DNA from: Candidatus Hydrogenedentota bacterium
GTDB taxonomy: Bacteria > Hydrogenedentota > Hydrogenedentia > Hydrogenedentales > SLHB01
Direction of reading: 5' to 3'
Assembly (NCBI GenBank): GCA_003552765.1
Contig: PUOI01000222.1
Span: 1-17,071, forward strand
Length of the DNA: 17,071 nt
In this document: piece by piece, positions 15,026 through 17,071 of the stretch
Numbering within the stretch: position 1 is the stretch's first letter
How the letters are laid out: each line of letters opens with the position of its first letter
Notes under the pieces: model-generated
Told to the model about the DNA's origin: nothing
Seen by the model: the letters and a program-made list of their open reading frames with translations, nothing else
The model's database searches: none
Translations under genes and position numbers: made by a program

Positions 15026-16903
15026 ATGAACCGGGATTTTGACATCATTGTGATAGGAGCCGGACACGCCGGCGCGGAGGCCGCATTGGCTTGCGCCCGG
15101 TCCGGCTACCGGACCCTGTTGACGGCGATGCAGCTTGACGCCGTCGCGAAGATGTCGTGCAACCCCGCCATCGGCGGAATCGCCAAGGGCCAGTTGGTCC
15201 GCGAGATTGACGCGTTGGGCGGCGAAATGGCGCGTTGCATTGATCGCACAGGCATCCATTACAAGATGCTGAACCGGTCGAAGGGACCCGCCGTTCATTC
15301 GCCTCGCGCCCAGGCTGACCGCGTCAATTACCAGTATAACATGAAGTGGGTCTGCGATGAAACACCCAACCTTACGCTGAAGCAGGCCCTGGCCGAGGAC
15401 TTCCTTCTTGACGGTGACGCGGTGGCGGGAATCAAGACCTCCACCGGCGCGGAAATCACCGCCCGCGCGGTCATAGTATGCACCGGCACGTTCCTCGGCG
15501 GCAAGCTGCACTATGGCCTGACGAACACGCCGGGCGGACGCGGCGGCGACATGCCCGCCAACGCCTTGGCCGAGGCGTACCGCCGTTTGGGCTTCGAGAT
15601 CGGCCGGATGAAGACGGGCACCTGCCCCCGCATTCACCACCGCAGCATACACACGGACGTCATGGAAGTTCAACACGGCGATCCCGAGCCCCGGCCGTTC
15701 AGCTTCTCCACGCCCCTGGAAGGATTCGCCCCCAACCGGGTCCCGTGCTGGCTCACGCACACCACGCAAGCCACGCAAGCCATCATCCAGCGGAACCTGC
15801 ATCAATCCCCCCTGTTCGCCGGGGAAATCGACGGCATCGGCGCGCGGTATTGCCCGAGCATCGAGGACAAGGTGGTACGCTTCCCGGAAAAGGAAACCCA
15901 TCGCGTGTTCCTTGAGCCGGAAGGGTTGATGACATCGGAGGTCTACGTCAACGGCCTTTCCACCAGCCTGCCGGAAGACGTCCAGTTGGAGATCCTCCAC
16001 TCCGTGCCGGGCCTGGAAGAGGCCGAGATCGTCCGGCCGGGCTACGCCGTGGAATACGACTTCGTCCCCCCCACGCAGCTCAAGCCCACGCTTGAGACCA
16101 AGCGCGTGAAGGGACTGTTCCACGCCGGGCAAATCAACGGCACCTCCGGCTACGAAGAAGCCGCCGCGCAGGGCATCTACGCCGCCCTGAACGCGGCGCG
16201 GCAAATCGAAGGCCGGGATCCCCTCTACATCCCCAGGGGCGAGGCCTACCTCGGCGTCATGGTGGACGACCTGGTCACGCGCGGCGTCATCGAGCCCTAC
16301 CGTCTCTTCACGTCGCGCGCGGAATACCGCCTCTTGCTGCGCCACGACAACGCCGACGCGCGGCTCGCCTCCTACGGCATCGCGGGGGAAGCGTTCGTGG
16401 AACAGGTGAGAGCGAAGGAAGACGCCGTGCAGCGGGAGATCGCCCGGCTCGAAAACGCGCGAATCAACCCCTCCGGGGAACTCAACGCCTGGCTCGAAGC
16501 GCGCCAAGCGGGTCCCCTCGCCGAAAGCGCATCCGCGGCGCAACTGCTGCGGCGCCCGGAACTGGGGCTGCGCGACGTGTGGGAAATCGCCCCGCCGCCG
16601 GAGACGCTCTCCTTCGAGGCGGCCGAGCAAGTCGAGATTCGCGTCAAGTACCAGGGCTACATCGAACGGCAGGAACGCGACCTCCAGAAAGCGCGAAACG
16701 CCGAATCGCGCCCACTGCCGGAAAACATCGACTACTTCGCCATCCCCGGCCTGCCCCGCGAATGCCAGGAACGGCTCGACGCCATCCGCCCCGTCAACTT
16801 CGGCCAAGCCGCGCGCATCTCCGGCGTGCGCGCCGCCGACATCGCCGTCCTCCACATCTACGCCGAAAAACTCGCCCGCCAAGACCGGGCAATGCCAGCG
16901 TAG
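15026..16903 (+). CDS. mnmG: tRNA uridine-5-carboxymethylaminomethyl(34) synthesis enzyme MnmG (GidA)
   Basis: MnmG works with the GTPase MnmE in the cytoplasm to add a carboxymethylaminomethyl group, derived from methylenetetrahydrofolate and glycine, to the wobble uridine of certain tRNAs. The FAD-binding loop [10 protein letters not shown] (11-20) is at the N-terminus. Conserved blocks follow: [20 protein letters not shown] (42-61), MKTGTCPRI (194-202), [10 protein letters not shown] (273-282) and [10 protein letters not shown] (336-345). The second FAD-site block [21 protein letters not shown] (362-382) comes next. The redox cysteines correspond to Cys44 and Cys275. At 625 residues it matches the family length of about 620-630, and the C-terminal helical MnmE-binding domain is complete. 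No Shine-Dalgarno sequence precedes the ATG. It is divergent from the rnf operon, and mnmE and rsmG are not adjacent. Confidence 0.97.
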   Translation: MNRDFDIIVIGAGHAGAEAALACARSGYRTLLTAMQLDAVAKMSCNPAIGGIAKGQLVREIDALGGEMARCIDRTGIHYKMLNRSKGPAVHSPRAQADRVNYQYNMKWVCDETPNLTLKQALAEDFLLDGDAVAGIKTSTGAEITARAVIVCTGTFLGGKLHYGLTNTPGGRGGDMPANALAEAYRRLGFEIGRMKTGTCPRIHHRSIHTDVMEVQHGDPEPRPFSFSTPLEGFAPNRVPCWLTHTTQATQAIIQRNLHQSPLFAGEIDGIGARYCPSIEDKVVRFPEKETHRVFLEPEGLMTSEVYVNGLSTSLPEDVQLEILHSVPGLEEAEIVRPGYAVEYDFVPPTQLKPTLETKRVKGLFHAGQINGTSGYEEAAAQGIYAALNAARQIEGRDPLYIPRGEAYLGVMVDDLVTRGVIEPYRLFTSRAEYRLLLRHDNADARLASYGIAGEAFVEQVRAKEDAVQREIARLENARINPSGELNAWLEARQAGPLAESASAAQLLRRPELGLRDVWEIAPPPETLSFEAAEQVEIRVKYQGYIERQERDLQKARNAESRPLPENIDYFAIPGLPRECQERLDAIRPVNFGQAARISGVRAADIAVLHIYAEKLARQDRAMPA

Positions 16904-16986
16904 GATACCCCGGATTCACACTCCCATTGACGCCCGGTGAACATGAAGCGTTCATCGCCCGAAGCCCCCTTGGAATTTGGCGGTCT

Positions 16987-17057
16987 TTCTTCGCGCCTTA
17001 GCGGCTTAGCGTGAGATGATGCCCATGCCTCACGCACAGACGCGAAGACGCAAAGAA
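16987..17057. repeat. Imperfect inverted repeat after mnmG ('CTTTGCGTCTTCGCG' type)
   Basis: Two 29-base arms (16987-17015 and 17029-17057) are inverted copies matching at 23 of 29 positions across a 13-base spacer. The sequence belongs to the widespread dispersed type built from TTTGCGTC/TTCGCGCC-like units ending in GCGTGAG. It lies 83 bases after the mnmG stop, so the RNA hairpin might help end that transcript, although no T-tract follows. Confidence 0.6.
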
Positions 17058-17071
17058 CCGCATCTGTTTTC

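Noticed and set aside
14990..16882. Open frame of about 630 codons on the minus strand opposite mnmG.
   Set aside because: Same cause: a mirror of a biased coding gene. mnmG is unmistakable on the plus strand.

Overview
The window is high-GC bacterial DNA (third codon positions mostly G or C) with eleven protein-coding genes I can support and no RNA genes. An Rnf complex, a very long pyruvate:ferredoxin oxidoreductase (PFOR) and an anaerobic sulfatase-maturating radical SAM enzyme point to a bacterium with ferredoxin-based, largely anaerobic energy metabolism. Several families of dispersed palindromic repeats and the sulfatase-maturase would fit an uncultured Planctomycetes/Verrucomicrobia/Hydrogenedentota-like lineage. 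That placement is an inference from style and not a phylogenetic result.

Layout. Positions 3-1655 (+) hold a TolC-type outer-membrane efflux protein whose N-terminus lies off the left edge. It converges, with a 16-base gap, on an anSME-type radical SAM/SPASM protein with a SEC-C zinc tail (1672-3162, -). Positions 3163-4132 form a gene-free spacer of about 970 bases filled with at least three kinds of inverted repeat. The core of the window (4133-14662, -) is one apparent transcription unit read right to left: rnfB, the 1659-residue PFOR, rnfC, rnfD, rnfG, rnfE, rnfA, and a previously unnamed 63-residue membrane protein with four cysteines. rnfC-D-G-E-A are joined by four successive 4-base ATGA stop/start overlaps. 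A 363-base divergent spacer (14663-15025) separates rnfB from mnmG (15026-16903, +), the tRNA wobble-uridine modification enzyme. An imperfect inverted repeat closes the window.

How the genes work together. PFOR decarboxylates a 2-oxoacid (probably pyruvate) to acyl-CoA and reduces ferredoxin. Rnf oxidises reduced ferredoxin with NAD+ and exports Na+ or H+. Placing the PFOR gene between rnfB (the ferredoxin-facing subunit) and rnfC (the NADH-facing subunit) suggests coordinated production of the ferredoxin source and the ferredoxin sink. The PFOR also carries its own C-terminal ferredoxin-like domain on a flexible Gly/Ala/Ser-rich linker, which could act as a tethered electron carrier. A sigma-54-like promoter with correct -24/-12 spacing lies upstream of rnfB, with palindromes at a plausible enhancer distance. 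The small Cys4 membrane protein after rnfA resembles in layout the NqrM maturation factor of the related Nqr complex and is a candidate Rnf accessory protein.
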